Source: Bacteroidota bacterium
Lineage (GTDB): Bacteria > Bacteroidota > Bacteroidia > AKYH767-A > OLB10
Direction: 5' to 3'
DNA length: 64,000 bases
Assembly: GCA_016717325.1 (NCBI GenBank)
Contig: JADKFV010000002.1
Span: 186,001 to 250,000 of the forward strand
Part shown: positions 56,015 to 64,000 of the stretch, piece by piece
Position numbering within the stretch: position 1 is the stretch's first letter
Layout: every line of letters begins with the position of its first letter
The notes under the pieces: model-generated
Told to the model about the DNA's origin: nothing
Database searches by the model: none
Seen by the model: the letters and a program-made list of their open reading frames with translations, nothing else
Position numbers and translations under genes: made by a program

Positions 56015-57412
56015 CTAATTAAACAAGCCGTTAAGAAAATCTATTTCACCTGATGTAGGGGTTCGTTTAAAACCTTTTGAAACTGGCAAGAAGTTGTCAA
56101 ATTTTACTTTGTTTAAAGTACCTGCTGGTGCATTAGGGTGTAAGTTCGGAACCCACTCTTTTACTCTAGCAGCGTTAATATCCATTTTACCACCATTCTT
56201 AAATAAGACTTCAACAGCATTACCATTTTTACCAACCCTTGTAGTTGTTGATAAAACATTCTCTCCAAATTGCACTCCCCCCTTAGTGGCATTTGTTGTA
56301 ACTTGTCCTGTAAAATTGGCCATCGCACCCGTGCCAATTCCAATTGCTTGCGCAGAGGCAATACTCGATAGCCCACCTACTGCTATCAAGGGAACATGAG
56401 TGCAGATTGCTTCGGCAATATTTAGCAACCCTGCATTTTGTTGAACCCCGGCTTGAAATTGAGTCCAATTTATTCCTACTTGTCCGCTTGGTTCAGGATT
56501 CACAGTAGTGTAGGAAATTCCTGTGCCTGACAACAAAGTTTTAGCAGATGGAGCCTGACCATCAACAGAAACTAGTTCGTTTTGGTCCCATATTGTTTCT
56601 ACACCATTAGAATTTTGAACTGAAAGCGAACCTGCATTATTGTATGTTTGGCCATTCACTGTCACTGATGATGCGCTGCCAGGTACCCATGTGGTGCTTT
56701 TGGTACCATCCTCATTCTCATGCTCATACCAGTCAGCTGATTGCCCGGTCGGGTCAATTAATGAAATAGGATTCCCCATAACATAATTATACGCACTCCA
56801 ACTAGCAAACTTCACCGCCAACGGATCCAAACTCAAAAACCTTGCAATATCGCAATCATAAAAACGGGCACCGCGGTAATCGAGGCCGGTTTCTTCGTCA
56901 CGTTGGTGGTGGGTGGTGAGGTATTTTTCTTGCGAGCCTTGCACATACTCGCGCAGTATTTTTCCGTAAGGGTAATAATCGTATACACCATTAAGAGTAA
57001 ATTTCAAACCATCGGGCATAACTGTGGGTGTATACGTTATGCGGGTGTTGCCAAGGTGGTCATAAACATAATATGTATTTTCAGTATTACACAGTGTATT
57101 GTAAAAAGTATACGGCTCGTAAAATGGGTCGTTGGTGCCTGTGTAGTTGTATGTAGATAACAGGTTGCTGCCTTGCATCAATTCGTCAATAGATATGCTC
57201 ATTGTTTCGCCATAGGTATCGAGTACATCTATCATTTGTGAGCCTTCGCTTATGTATGTTTGTGATAGCACTATGTATGATACGCTGTTTGGTATGTTGT
57301 TTATACGTGAGGCAAATATATAAGTAATAAGGGTGTCGCCAATTTTTATTTGCAGAAGTGTGTCGGGCATTTGTAAACTAAGCGAGTCGGCTATGCGCAT
57401 TTCTTCGCGCAA
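56015..57412 (-). CDS. RHS core with unknown toxin tip, upstream end cut by an IS3 element
   Basis: 465 residues. RHS region with MIDVLDTYGETMSISIDELM, then DELMQGSNLLSTYN, YDYYPYGKILREYVQGS and FLSLDPLA. From about residue 215 comes a linker with a helical hydrophobic pre-toxin segment (HVPLIAVGGLSSIASAQAIG), then the terminal domain TTRVGKNGNAVEVLFKNGGK ... WVPNLHPNAPAGTLNKVKF ... FKRTPTSGEIDFLNGLF. I do not know this toxin family. The upstream RHS part is separated from it by an IS3 insertion at 57449, and continues at 58816. Confidence 0.75.
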   Translation of the reverse strand: MREEMRIADSLSLQMPDTLLQIKIGDTLITYIFASRINNIPNSVSYIVLSQTYISEGSQMIDVLDTYGETMSISIDELMQGSNLLSTYNYTGTNDPFYEPYTFYNTLCNTENTYYVYDHLGNTRITYTPTVMPDGLKFTLNGVYDYYPYGKILREYVQGSQEKYLTTHHQRDEETGLDYRGARFYDCDIARFLSLDPLAVKFASWSAYNYVMGNPISLIDPTGQSADWYEHENEDGTKSTTWVPGSASSVTVNGQTYNNAGSLSVQNSNGVETIWDQNELVSVDGQAPSAKTLLSGTGISYTTVNPEPSGQVGINWTQFQAGVQQNAGLLNIAEAICTHVPLIAVGGLSSIASAQAIGIGTGAMANFTGQVTTNATKGGVQFGENVLSTTTRVGKNGNAVEVLFKNGGKMDINAARVKEWVPNLHPNAPAGTLNKVKFDNFLPVSKGFKRTPTSGEIDFLNGLFN

Positions 57413-57669
57413 TTTTTCGCGTTAATGCATCGGCAGCGTTAATATTATTGAATGTGGCTGGAAAATTTAGCAGTTTGTAAATATAGTTTTTGAGATTGAA
57501 AATTGCAAACATGAACTGAAACGGAATCAGGCTCTGCTGAGGAGCAACCTGCCAGGGATAAGTTCATGCCGATGGAATATCGTGCTTTAACGGACGCATC
57601 AATTTGCGTCCGTTTTTTTTGTTGCCTGTAAGAAGTTGATATTCTTGAGGCTCCATGCCTAAAAAAACC

Positions 57670-58545
57670 TTATGCTGCGGCAAATTCATGTGGTGTTAGT
57701 TGATTTAATGATTGAAGCGGGCGCTTGGTATTATATTCTTCAATCCGGTTATTTGTTATTTCCTGTGCATGTTTAATGTTTTTAAATAAGTATGCATCCA
57801 ATATATCTTCACGATAGGTGCGATTGAACCGTTCAACAATGGCATTTTGTTGTGGTGCTCCTTTTTCAATTTTACTCCAATTTATTTTTTTGTTATGCAA
57901 CCAAAGCTGAAATGCTTTCGAGGTAAATTCAGGTCCGTTGTCAGTGCGGATACTTATTGGCTTTCCGTGTATTTCAATGCGTTGTTCTAAAAACTCAATA
58001 ACACTCTTTGCTGTGATGCTGTGTGCTACACGGATGCCTACATTCGCGGTTATATTGCTCTACAATATTCAATGTGCGTATTCTTCTTCCATCAATTAAG
58101 GCATCGCTCATAAAATCCATACCCCACTCTATGTTACGTGCTAGTGGTACTGCAATTGGATTCTTTGGGTTGTCTTTTACTCTACGTTTTAATTTTTTGG
58201 TTAATGCAAATCCATATCGCTCGTACACTCTGCGTATGCGACTGCTGCCTATTGCTGGCTGTTGTTTTTGAATTAACCGGATGACTTTCATTCTTCCTTT
58301 TCTGCTGAAGCCAATGGTTTGTTCTATGACTTGTTTTAACTGTTCATCTTTGTCTGGCATCAGCTTGCGATAGTACTTGTTGTTGCGTGAGCACTTTAAA
58401 ATTTTGCACGCCTGCGTGCGGCTTAATTGTCTTTCTTCAATGAGATAAGATAAGCATTGCTCTTTGCAGGCAGGCGTTAAAACTTTTTTTCGAGCAAGTC
58501 TTTCACTGCGTCATGCTCTAAACTCAAGTTGGCATACATTTTTTT
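57670..58545 (-). pseudogene. IS3-family OrfB transposase (integrase), frameshifted
   Basis: Pieces at 57995-58360 and 57670-57900 hold DDE integrase parts: RNIEWGMDFMSDALIDGRRI (first Asp), an out-of-frame part around 57905-57990 that reads ISIRTDNGPEFTSKAFQLWL (second Asp), and APQQNAIVERFNRTYREDIL (Glu). A break also lies in an A run near 58485. The element is probably inactive unless these are sequencing errors. Confidence 0.8.
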
Positions 58546-58742
58546 AACCGCGCATTTTCGTATTCCAAATCCTTTAATCGCTTGAGCTCGTCTACTTGCA
58601 TTCCGCCATAGCGTTTCTTCCAACTGTAAAATGTCTGATCAGCTATGTTGTGCTTTCGACATATCTCCGTTACTTTTAATCCTTGTTCCTGCTCTTTCAG
58701 GATTCCGATAATTTGTGATTCTGTGTGTCTGATTTTTTTCAT
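58524..58742 (-). CDS. IS3-family OrfA (HTH protein)
   Basis: 72 residues. HTH_Tnp_1 type: MKKIRHTESQIIGILKEQEQ, TEICRKHNIADQTFYSWKKR, YGGMQVDELKRLKDLEYENA. Its end lies at an A7 run (near 58540), the usual slippery site for -1 frameshifting into OrfB, where the other frame reads KKMYANLSLEHDAVKDLLEK. Confidence 0.9.
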   Translation of the reverse strand: MKKIRHTESQIIGILKEQEQGLKVTEICRKHNIADQTFYSWKKRYGGMQVDELKRLKDLEYENARLKKCMPT

Positions 58743-58815
58743 TTCTGATTTTTTTGAGAAAGTTAAAATTATTTATTCTATTTTTAATATGCTCAAATTT
58801 TACAGCCTAGTACCT

Positions 58816-58935
58816 TATTATAGTCGCCCATATCGGCAGTTTCGGGTTCGGGCTGGTTTTCGCCACAAGGCGTAGTTTTGGCAACAAGCTCGTTACCGTT
58901 AATGTACAATATCCACTTTCAGTTTTTATGTTCAA
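58816..58935 (-). pseudogene. RHS fragment upstream of the IS3 element
   Basis: Matches 63110-63205 nearly base for base (cccatatcggcagtttcggg, gcaacaagctcgtt), then diverges. It is the part of the RHS gene at 56015-57448 that lies beyond the insertion. Nothing is seen in the following 180 bases up to the gene that ends at 59119. Confidence 0.7.
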
Positions 58936-59118
58936 TTTGCCGAATATTCTTCTCTGTCATTTTTGATTGGAACATTATTTAACATATTAATATTATAAAA
59001 TATTTCCACTGAAAACGCACATAGTTTGACACAAATTATTTTGAGCATTAGTTTTCTATTCATTTACACTGTGCTTTATAATAATTATGCTTAAAGCTAA
59101 GTGTTTATAAAAAGCATT

Positions 59119-59565
59119 CTATTTATTTATTTCTTCATAGCCAAGAAATTTATACAAACTGTAATACAATTTACATGGCTTACATAAATATGGTTTGTTA
59201 TCATATACAATAATATCATAAAACACAGCAAAGCGCCTTCGAAAACAGCCACTTTTATATTCATCAAGTATGAATCTTGCATTGTAACTCTGGAAACCAG
59301 TCTCGATATTTTCAGGCCGAATCGTTGTATTAAGTTCCTTTGTTATCAATTCATACATTGCACTATCAATTTGGTCCACAAATTCAGACTTATATGAAAT
59401 AAATTTCTCAAAATTATTTATAGGAATTTGGACTACTGTTGAAGCTAACGGATTGATATGTTTAATGACATAATAATCAGCGCTGCCTTGAGCACTTGTT
59501 TGATTACTAAATAAAACAATTGTAGACAAATTAATCAAGATGTTGAGGAGTGTGTTATTATTCAT
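59119..59565 (-). CDS. Putative immunity protein with signal peptide
   Basis: 148 residues from MNNNTLLNILINLSTIVLFS; this start overlaps the stop of the RHS metallopeptidase cassette, so the pair is translationally coupled. A longer frame starting upstream is unlikely because it lies within the RHS gene. Signal peptide ends near SNQTSAQ. Rest unknown (FRRRFAVFYDIIVYDNKPYL). Envelope location would fit protection against a toxin acting outside the cytosol. Confidence 0.68.
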   Translation of the reverse strand: MNNNTLLNILINLSTIVLFSNQTSAQGSADYYVIKHINPLASTVVQIPINNFEKFISYKSEFVDQIDSAMYELITKELNTTIRPENIETGFQSYNARFILDEYKSGCFRRRFAVFYDIIVYDNKPYLCKPCKLYYSLYKFLGYEEINK

Positions 59566-60586
59566 TTGGTAAAAACATAAAAGGTTTATTTGAAGTTGGT
59601 GATGTAACAAGTCCAAGAGCACTATACGAATGGTCTGTTCTGGTCACATTTGAAATGTTTGGGTCTAGTTCTCCTGTTTTTTTCGCTGTTTCCTGTTCTG
59701 AGCCGGTAATAACACGTTTTTCCTCTTTATTAGTATATTGTTCGTCTTGACCCGTTTCTTTAGTTGCATCATTCTTATACTGCTCTGGATGCTCTACCTT
59801 TTGAAGGGCATGATCAACCTCGTGATTTAAAACAGCTGCAGGACTCATTGTCTGGCCGCTTGTAGTAACGATAGCAATACCTGGGTTCCAACTTATAGTC
59901 TGCTTTCCATCAAAACCAGAAATAAATTCTGTAGAAGATTTCACAGTAATAATTTGCTTTTTGTCATTAAGTGCTTTAAGCATGCTTCCACACCCGTGAG
60001 CGTTTAAATATTTAACAGCTTCTTTAAATTGTTTTTTAAATTCTGGTGAGGTGCCTTTTGCAAAAACAATTTTCTTACCATCAGTATCGACATAAATCAA
60101 AGGGTTGCCTGCAACATAACAATACGGACTGAACGAATGATACTTCACCGCCAACGGATCCAAACTCAAAAACCTTGCAACATCGCAATCATAAAAACGG
60201 GCACCGCGGTAATCGAGGCCGGTTTCTTCGTCACGTTGGTGGTGGGTGGTGAGGTACTTTTCTTGTGGGCCTTGCACATACTCGCGCAGTATTTTGCCGT
60301 AAGGGTAATAATCGTATACACCAATAAGAGTAAATTTTAAACCATCGGGCATAACGGTGGGTGTATACGTTATGCGTGTGTTGCCAAAGCTTGCAGTGAG
60401 TATTCCCGAACTGTGGTCGTATACATGATAAGTATTTTCATCATTACAAAGTGTGGTGTAAAAAGTATACGGCTCATAAAATGGGTCGTTGGTGCCGTTG
60501 TAGTTGTATGTAGATAACAGGTTGCTGCCTTGCATGAGTTCGTCTAAATAATCTACAACATTATTATTTTTTACAGCAACTTTCAT
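59558..60586 (-). CDS. RHS core with zinc-metallopeptidase-like toxin tip
   Basis: 342 residues starting MKVAVKNNNVVDYLDELMQG. Residues 20-150 are the shared RHS core, and DTDGKKIVFAKGTSPEFKKQ begins the tip. It contains TMSPAAVLNHEVDHALQK near residue 255, a HExxH zinc-binding motif, and conserved-looking VEHPEQYKNDA downstream. This resembles the metallopeptidase tips of polymorphic toxins. Start and upstream linker are like those of the fragments at 47483 and 53865. The next gene overlaps its stop codon. Confidence 0.78.
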   Translation of the reverse strand: MKVAVKNNNVVDYLDELMQGSNLLSTYNYNGTNDPFYEPYTFYTTLCNDENTYHVYDHSSGILTASFGNTRITYTPTVMPDGLKFTLIGVYDYYPYGKILREYVQGPQEKYLTTHHQRDEETGLDYRGARFYDCDVARFLSLDPLAVKYHSFSPYCYVAGNPLIYVDTDGKKIVFAKGTSPEFKKQFKEAVKYLNAHGCGSMLKALNDKKQIITVKSSTEFISGFDGKQTISWNPGIAIVTTSGQTMSPAAVLNHEVDHALQKVEHPEQYKNDATKETGQDEQYTNKEEKRVITGSEQETAKKTGELDPNISNVTRTDHSYSALGLVTSPTSNKPFMFLPNE

Positions 60587-60775
60587 TTTTCAAAAATAGG
60601 AAATTAAATTAGACTAGGACTTAATGTAGATATTGAATTGCCTTCTCAAAAAACAAGAATACCTATTTAAAACAGATGTTTTTTTTGATACAAGATATTA
60701 TTGCATTTAGAAGCCATACATTTATCATTCTACAATTTACACGAGCCACAAGCGTGGAATGCGGAAGCAGGAGGA
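60587..60775 (-). repeat. Conserved linker in front of RHS cassettes
   Basis: Recurs at 47484-47680 and, interrupted by IS110, at 53866-54034 plus 55508-55530. Shared pieces include acaagatattattgcattta and cacgagccacaagcg. It precedes three cassettes that start MKVA and probably carries their promoter or is a recombination scar. Confidence 0.75.
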
Positions 60776-60790
60776 TTATAAAAAATTACC

Positions 60791-61141
60791 TTAACCAAAT
60801 ATTCGTTCCCAGAATAAAAAAACCATCACTATAGCAAAGAAAAATAATATTAAATAAATCAATGCCTTAACATCCACTTTCATGAAACTTGTTTGAAATG
60901 TATAATCATTCTTTTCTTCATTATCACTAACAATTTGAATTTCGTTGGCATCTTTTTTTGCATTTTTCTTTTGTTGATAAAGTTTAAACAATCCTATTCC
61001 AATTAATATTGGCCCAATAATATAACCATAAAATGCATCAGGGATTTGCATTTTGTAAAAAGTGATAGAATTAAAAATTAAAATTAGGCCGGCAGCTAGC
61101 CAACCATATGGTTTTAGTCTTTCATCAAAATCTATTATCAT
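60791..61141 (-). CDS. Small membrane protein, possible orphan immunity gene
   Basis: 116 residues, MIIDFDERLKPYGWLAAGLI at the start, helices at about 13-29, 38-56 and 93-114, and a charged middle. Intact version of the frameshifted copy at 47690-48038. There it directly follows an RHS toxin, while here it follows another immunity gene, so it may protect against the toxin tip at 48043. No known family. Confidence 0.65.
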   Translation of the reverse strand: MIIDFDERLKPYGWLAAGLILIFNSITFYKMQIPDAFYGYIIGPILIGIGLFKLYQQKKNAKKDANEIQIVSDNEEKNDYTFQTSFMKVDVKALIYLILFFFAIVMVFLFWERIFG

Positions 61142-61223
61142 TTTTTTTGTTCAATATGGTTATTGCTATCCAATTTACAAACTCATGTAAGTACCATTAA
61201 AGCAAGCATCAGTTTAGCGGCTG

Positions 61224-61775
61224 CTATTCGATTTTGAAATATAGCATTAAATACAATATATCTTTACCATGTTTTACTTCAAGTATTTGCTGTTCCAAAG
61301 TCAGTGTTCTGCGATAACGACTTTGAATTTTATATAGCAAGCGTAAGCTTGAAATTTTTGTAATGTTGCTTTCGAAAATATAACAAGGCACCTTAAAAAA
61401 AATAGTATCATTGAAAAACAATGACATTGGTTCCCTTAGTGAATCAATATTCAAATCTTTCAAATAGTTGTAGTATTTCATTTGGAGTTCGCTTAACTGT
61501 GATTTATACAAGGTAAGCGAAGCAATAATTGTGTCATTAGTGTTAGAATTAGTATCAATTCGAAATGAATTCATGTAGTGATGACTATCAATAAAATGAA
61601 CAATAAAATGGCCCAAACTATCAATGCTTTTCACTTGAGTGAATAGCCTTAAAGCTAACTCCTTTTCAGTTTCGTTTACAATCTTCTCTTTTGGCTCAAA
61701 TGATGAGCATGCATTAACATTACAAATGAAAAACAAGAATAAGAACAATTTTGCAAAAATTTTCTCTTTAGTCAT
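61224..61775 (-). CDS. Lipoprotein, putative immunity protein of the adjacent toxin
   Basis: 183 residues, lipobox FLFFICNVNAC with Cys near residue 23. Otherwise helical with no recognised motif. It starts on the base after the stop of the RHS gene at 61776, the tightest possible coupling. A lipid-anchored location suits a toxin with a papain/NlpC-like fold that acts in the periplasm. Confidence 0.68.
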   Translation of the reverse strand: MTKEKIFAKLFLFLFFICNVNACSSFEPKEKIVNETEKELALRLFTQVKSIDSLGHFIVHFIDSHHYMNSFRIDTNSNTNDTIIASLTLYKSQLSELQMKYYNYLKDLNIDSLREPMSLFFNDTIFFKVPCYIFESNITKISSLRLLYKIQSRYRRTLTLEQQILEVKHGKDILYLMLYFKIE

Positions 61776-63725
61776 TTACCATAATTTTGGGATTAAGGAG
61801 CTTGCATTTTGTACAGGATATAATTCAGTAACTTTTACAGAATAGTTAGTTGTTGCTTGTTTATTTTCAGGTGTGGTTTGTTCGGTAGTTGGTGTTGGTG
61901 CGTCAGCCCTCCAATAAATTCTAGTTTGGTAAGTTGTTCCATCTGGTGTTGTTGCCTTTGGTGAATCATTACTATATCCATCAGGTACATCTCGTGGATG
62001 ATGAACATATATTCCGTCACCACCCCATTTACTAGTTATTTCAATGGCATTTCCATTTTTATCAACTTTTGTAACTATTCCAGAATGTGTCAAAACCACT
62101 TTTTTATCATCTTCACTATAATTCATATAAACTACTCGATCGCCAACCTTGTTTGGTTCATTAAATCCAATTGTATGAAATCCTGTAGTATTGTTCGAAG
62201 GCTCACTATCCCAGTTAGGTGTGACGCAATCTGTACCTTGTCCAGTGCCGCATACATCTTTTGTTGGCCAAGCAAAATTATGGCAATTTTGAGTAGTTTT
62301 ATTTCTTGGGTCATCATCTGCCATTTGATCGGGATGCCCAGTTGGTGGAGTAATTGGAACTCGGTTGTCTTTATTAGGCTTTGCTTTGGTTGGTTCATCA
62401 CCTTTGCCAGTTGGGTCAATAAGTAATAGCGGTTGTGCTTTGACATAGTTATAAACTGAAGTTGAAGGATATAAATTAGCCAACGGATCCAAGCTCAAAA
62501 ACCTGGCAACATCGCAATCATAAAAACGGGCACCGCGGTAATCGAGGCCGGTTTCTTCGTCACGTTGGTGGTGGGTGGTGAGGTATTTTTCTTGCGGGCC
62601 TTGCACATACTCGCGCAGTATTTTTCCGTAAGGGTAATAATCGTATACACCATTAAGAGTAAATTTCAAACCATCGGGCATAACTGTGGGTGTATACGTT
62701 ATGCGGGTGTTGCCAAGGTGGTCATAAACATAATATGTATTTTCAGTATTACACAGTGTATTGTAAAAAGTATACGGCTCGTAAAATGGGTCGTTGGTGC
62801 CGTTGTAGTTGTATGTAGATAACAGGTTGCTGCCTTGCATCAATTCGTCAATAGATATGCTCATTGTTTCGCCATAGGTATCGAGTACATCTATCATTTG
62901 TGAGCCTTCGCTTATGTATGTTTGTGATAGCACTATGTATGATACGCTGTTTGGTATGTTGTTTATACGTGAGGCAAATATATAAGTAATAAGGGTGTCG
63001 CCAATTTTTATTTGCAGGAGCGTATCGGGCATTTGTAAACTAAGCGAGTCGGCTATGCGCATTTCTTCACGCAATTTTTGCGTTAATGCATCGGCAGCGT
63101 TAATATTATCGTAGTCGCCCATATCGGCAGTTTCGGGTTCGGGTTGGTTTTCGCCACAGGGGGTGGTTTTGGCAACAAGCTCGTTGCCGTTAATGTACCA
63201 TGTCCACATATTAGTTGTCATGTCCAATATGCCAAGCTGTGCGCCACTTGCATCTTTAAGGTAATATTCCTTGCTAAGGCTTGTACGTAAAACATGGTCC
63301 ATTGTGTTTTTGTATATTCGCTGGTCTTTCATATCATAAATGTAATTCACATCGTTTGAAGTAACATTTAATGTTTGCCCAACAAGCGATAAGGAGGTAG
63401 GCAAATTGGCACGGCCATAGATTGTAGCATTTAAGCCTTTGCTATCATCGGTAAGCAAATTGCCATTAATGTCGTAAGTATAATTTCCTTTTGCTTGCAA
63501 AAGTTTATTGGTGCCCGCAGTATAGTTATAGGTGAAGGCCTGTGTAGTGACAGTGTTTTGAGCATTGGGCACTCCTCGTGTAAGCATTAAAAAATTACCA
63601 ATGCGGTCGAAGGTGTATTTTTCGGTGCCCAGTGTAAGGTCGTATTTTTGCGATGGTGGTGCATCTTGGCGGCATTGATATGCATTGGTAAGCCTGTTAA
63701 GATTATCGTACTCGTAATGATACAC
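61776..63725 (-). CDS. RHS-repeat protein with NlpC/papain-like toxin tip
   Basis: 649 residues from a GTG; the frame is open to about 63797 without ATG, so this is probably a 5'-truncated RHS gene. It holds YD/RHS repeats (YHYEYDNLNRLTNAY; GNYTYDINGNLLTDDSKG), the core with YDYYPYGKILREYVQGP and YRGARFYDCDVARFLSLDP near residues 380-415, then the tip. Tip motifs are TQNCHNFAWPTKDVCG near residue 478 (Cys), VVLTHSGIVTKVDKNGN near residue 543 (His) and SKWGGDGIYVHHPRDVP, consistent with a Cys-His papain-like peptidase or amidase. Most complete RHS copy in the window. Confidence 0.8.
   Translation of the reverse strand: MYHYEYDNLNRLTNAYQCRQDAPPSQKYDLTLGTEKYTFDRIGNFLMLTRGVPNAQNTVTTQAFTYNYTAGTNKLLQAKGNYTYDINGNLLTDDSKGLNATIYGRANLPTSLSLVGQTLNVTSNDVNYIYDMKDQRIYKNTMDHVLRTSLSKEYYLKDASGAQLGILDMTTNMWTWYINGNELVAKTTPCGENQPEPETADMGDYDNINAADALTQKLREEMRIADSLSLQMPDTLLQIKIGDTLITYIFASRINNIPNSVSYIVLSQTYISEGSQMIDVLDTYGETMSISIDELMQGSNLLSTYNYNGTNDPFYEPYTFYNTLCNTENTYYVYDHLGNTRITYTPTVMPDGLKFTLNGVYDYYPYGKILREYVQGPQEKYLTTHHQRDEETGLDYRGARFYDCDVARFLSLDPLANLYPSTSVYNYVKAQPLLLIDPTGKGDEPTKAKPNKDNRVPITPPTGHPDQMADDDPRNKTTQNCHNFAWPTKDVCGTGQGTDCVTPNWDSEPSNNTTGFHTIGFNEPNKVGDRVVYMNYSEDDKKVVLTHSGIVTKVDKNGNAIEITSKWGGDGIYVHHPRDVPDGYSNDSPKATTPDGTTYQTRIYWRADAPTPTTEQTTPENKQATTNYSVKVTELYPVQNASSLIPKLW
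62480..62835 (-). repeat. RHS core repeat, reference copy
   Basis: About 355 bp that recur almost unchanged at about 47035-47410, 48795-49120, 52200-52560, 56815-57175 and 60150-60510, all on the minus strand. Copies at 47, 52 and 60 kb carry an in-frame insert of 9 codons (SSGILTASF) where the others read HLGNTR. Confidence 0.9.
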
Positions 63726-63794
63726 ACTTGGCTGGCCGAAAATACTAGAAACAGGATTTTTTTTTGCCTTTTTGGATTTTGATTTTCGGATAGT

Positions 63795-63812
63795 CGTATA
63801 TTATTACCGTTA
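63795..63812 (+). repeat. Right copy of the 18-bp direct repeat
   Basis: cgtatattattaccgtta, identical to 45449-45466, in the same orientation, just beyond the upstream end of the last RHS gene. The remaining bases to the window end hold no gene I can support. Confidence 0.6.
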
Positions 63813-64000
63813 ATTTAATAGGCCTTTTGAATAAATGAAATTTTCATAAAAAAAATGTTCCATTTCTATTATTGGCTTTGTAACATTTTGAATAGATAGA
63901 CGTTTAATAATGTAGTCAATCACCGTTCAATTTTAATTTTTTTTACTATCAAAGGAATTGTTTAACATTCAAAACCTTATGACAATGCAAGTATTTGATT

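Larger units (their letters stand above)
57449..58815 (-). mobile_element. IS3-family insertion sequence
   Basis: About 1.37 kb inserted into RHS coding sequence: the RHS sequence stops at aatattat (57441-57448) and resumes at tattatagtcgccc (58816). tattat on both sides is a likely target duplication. Imperfect inverted ends share ggctg-aaaattt-gca (left 57455-57475, right as reverse complement). Confidence 0.8.

Noticed and set aside
62480..63725. A complete RHS toxin gene
   Set aside because: The frame has no ATG and meets a stop about 70 bases upstream of the GTG; thousands of bases of RHS repeats are missing, so it is a 5'-truncated copy.

Overview
The window looks like a chromosome segment of an AT-rich Bacteroidota bacterium. 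The signs are T9SS-type C-terminal sorting domains on several secreted proteins, starts preceded by A-rich tracts instead of Shine-Dalgarno sites, promoters of the TTTG-N19-TAnnTTTG type (clearest before the cystathionine beta-synthase gene and rpsF), and Bacteroidota-like housekeeping genes. I cannot name a genus; a Chitinophagales/Sphingobacteriia-like environmental lineage is a guess.

Layout. 1-2.26 kb: end of a pentose/ribose-type sugar ABC transporter. 2.7-18.2 kb (minus strand): one long, tightly packed glycan locus reading from 18.2 down to 2.7 kb. It holds a clan GH-A hydrolase, two outer-membrane beta-barrel proteins, two lipoproteins, a GH3 beta-glucosidase, a GH16 lipoprotein, a protein with three CBM-like repeats and a giant protein of 510-bp tandem repeats. 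GH16+GH3+GH-A suggests beta-glucan (laminarin-type) use, but no SusC/SusD pair is present. 18.6-29 kb: two large multidomain T9SS cargo proteins, each split by a one-base frameshift, flanking efp and the rpsF-rpsR-rplI operon. 29.4-34.2 kb: mutL, two rhomboid proteases and an EEP-family hydrolase.

34.5-43 kb: a type VI-B CRISPR locus with a small membrane protein (Csx27-like by position), a cas13b gene that keeps both HEPN RxxxxH motifs but is broken by about nine frameshifts and two stops, and an array of 60 36-bp repeats with about 30-nt spacers. The repeats come in two alleles arranged in blocks, and one spacer occurs twice. 43-45.4 kb: cystathionine beta-synthase, a frameshifted metal/cobalamin-binding protein and tRNA-Pro(GGG).

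45.4-63.8 kb: an accessory island of RHS polymorphic-toxin C-terminal cassettes, all on the minus strand. A nearly identical RHS core recurs six times, joined to five different toxin tips, most followed at once by a putative immunity gene. Three toxin-antitoxin pairs, an IS110-family element with a candidate bridge RNA, and an IS3-family element lie between cassettes. An 18-bp identical direct repeat occurs at both edges, the left one just after the tRNA.

Several single-base homopolymer indels and one scrambled repeat junction suggest that part of the gene breakage is consensus error. The two nonsense codons in cas13b and one in an RHS fragment are not explained by a single indel.
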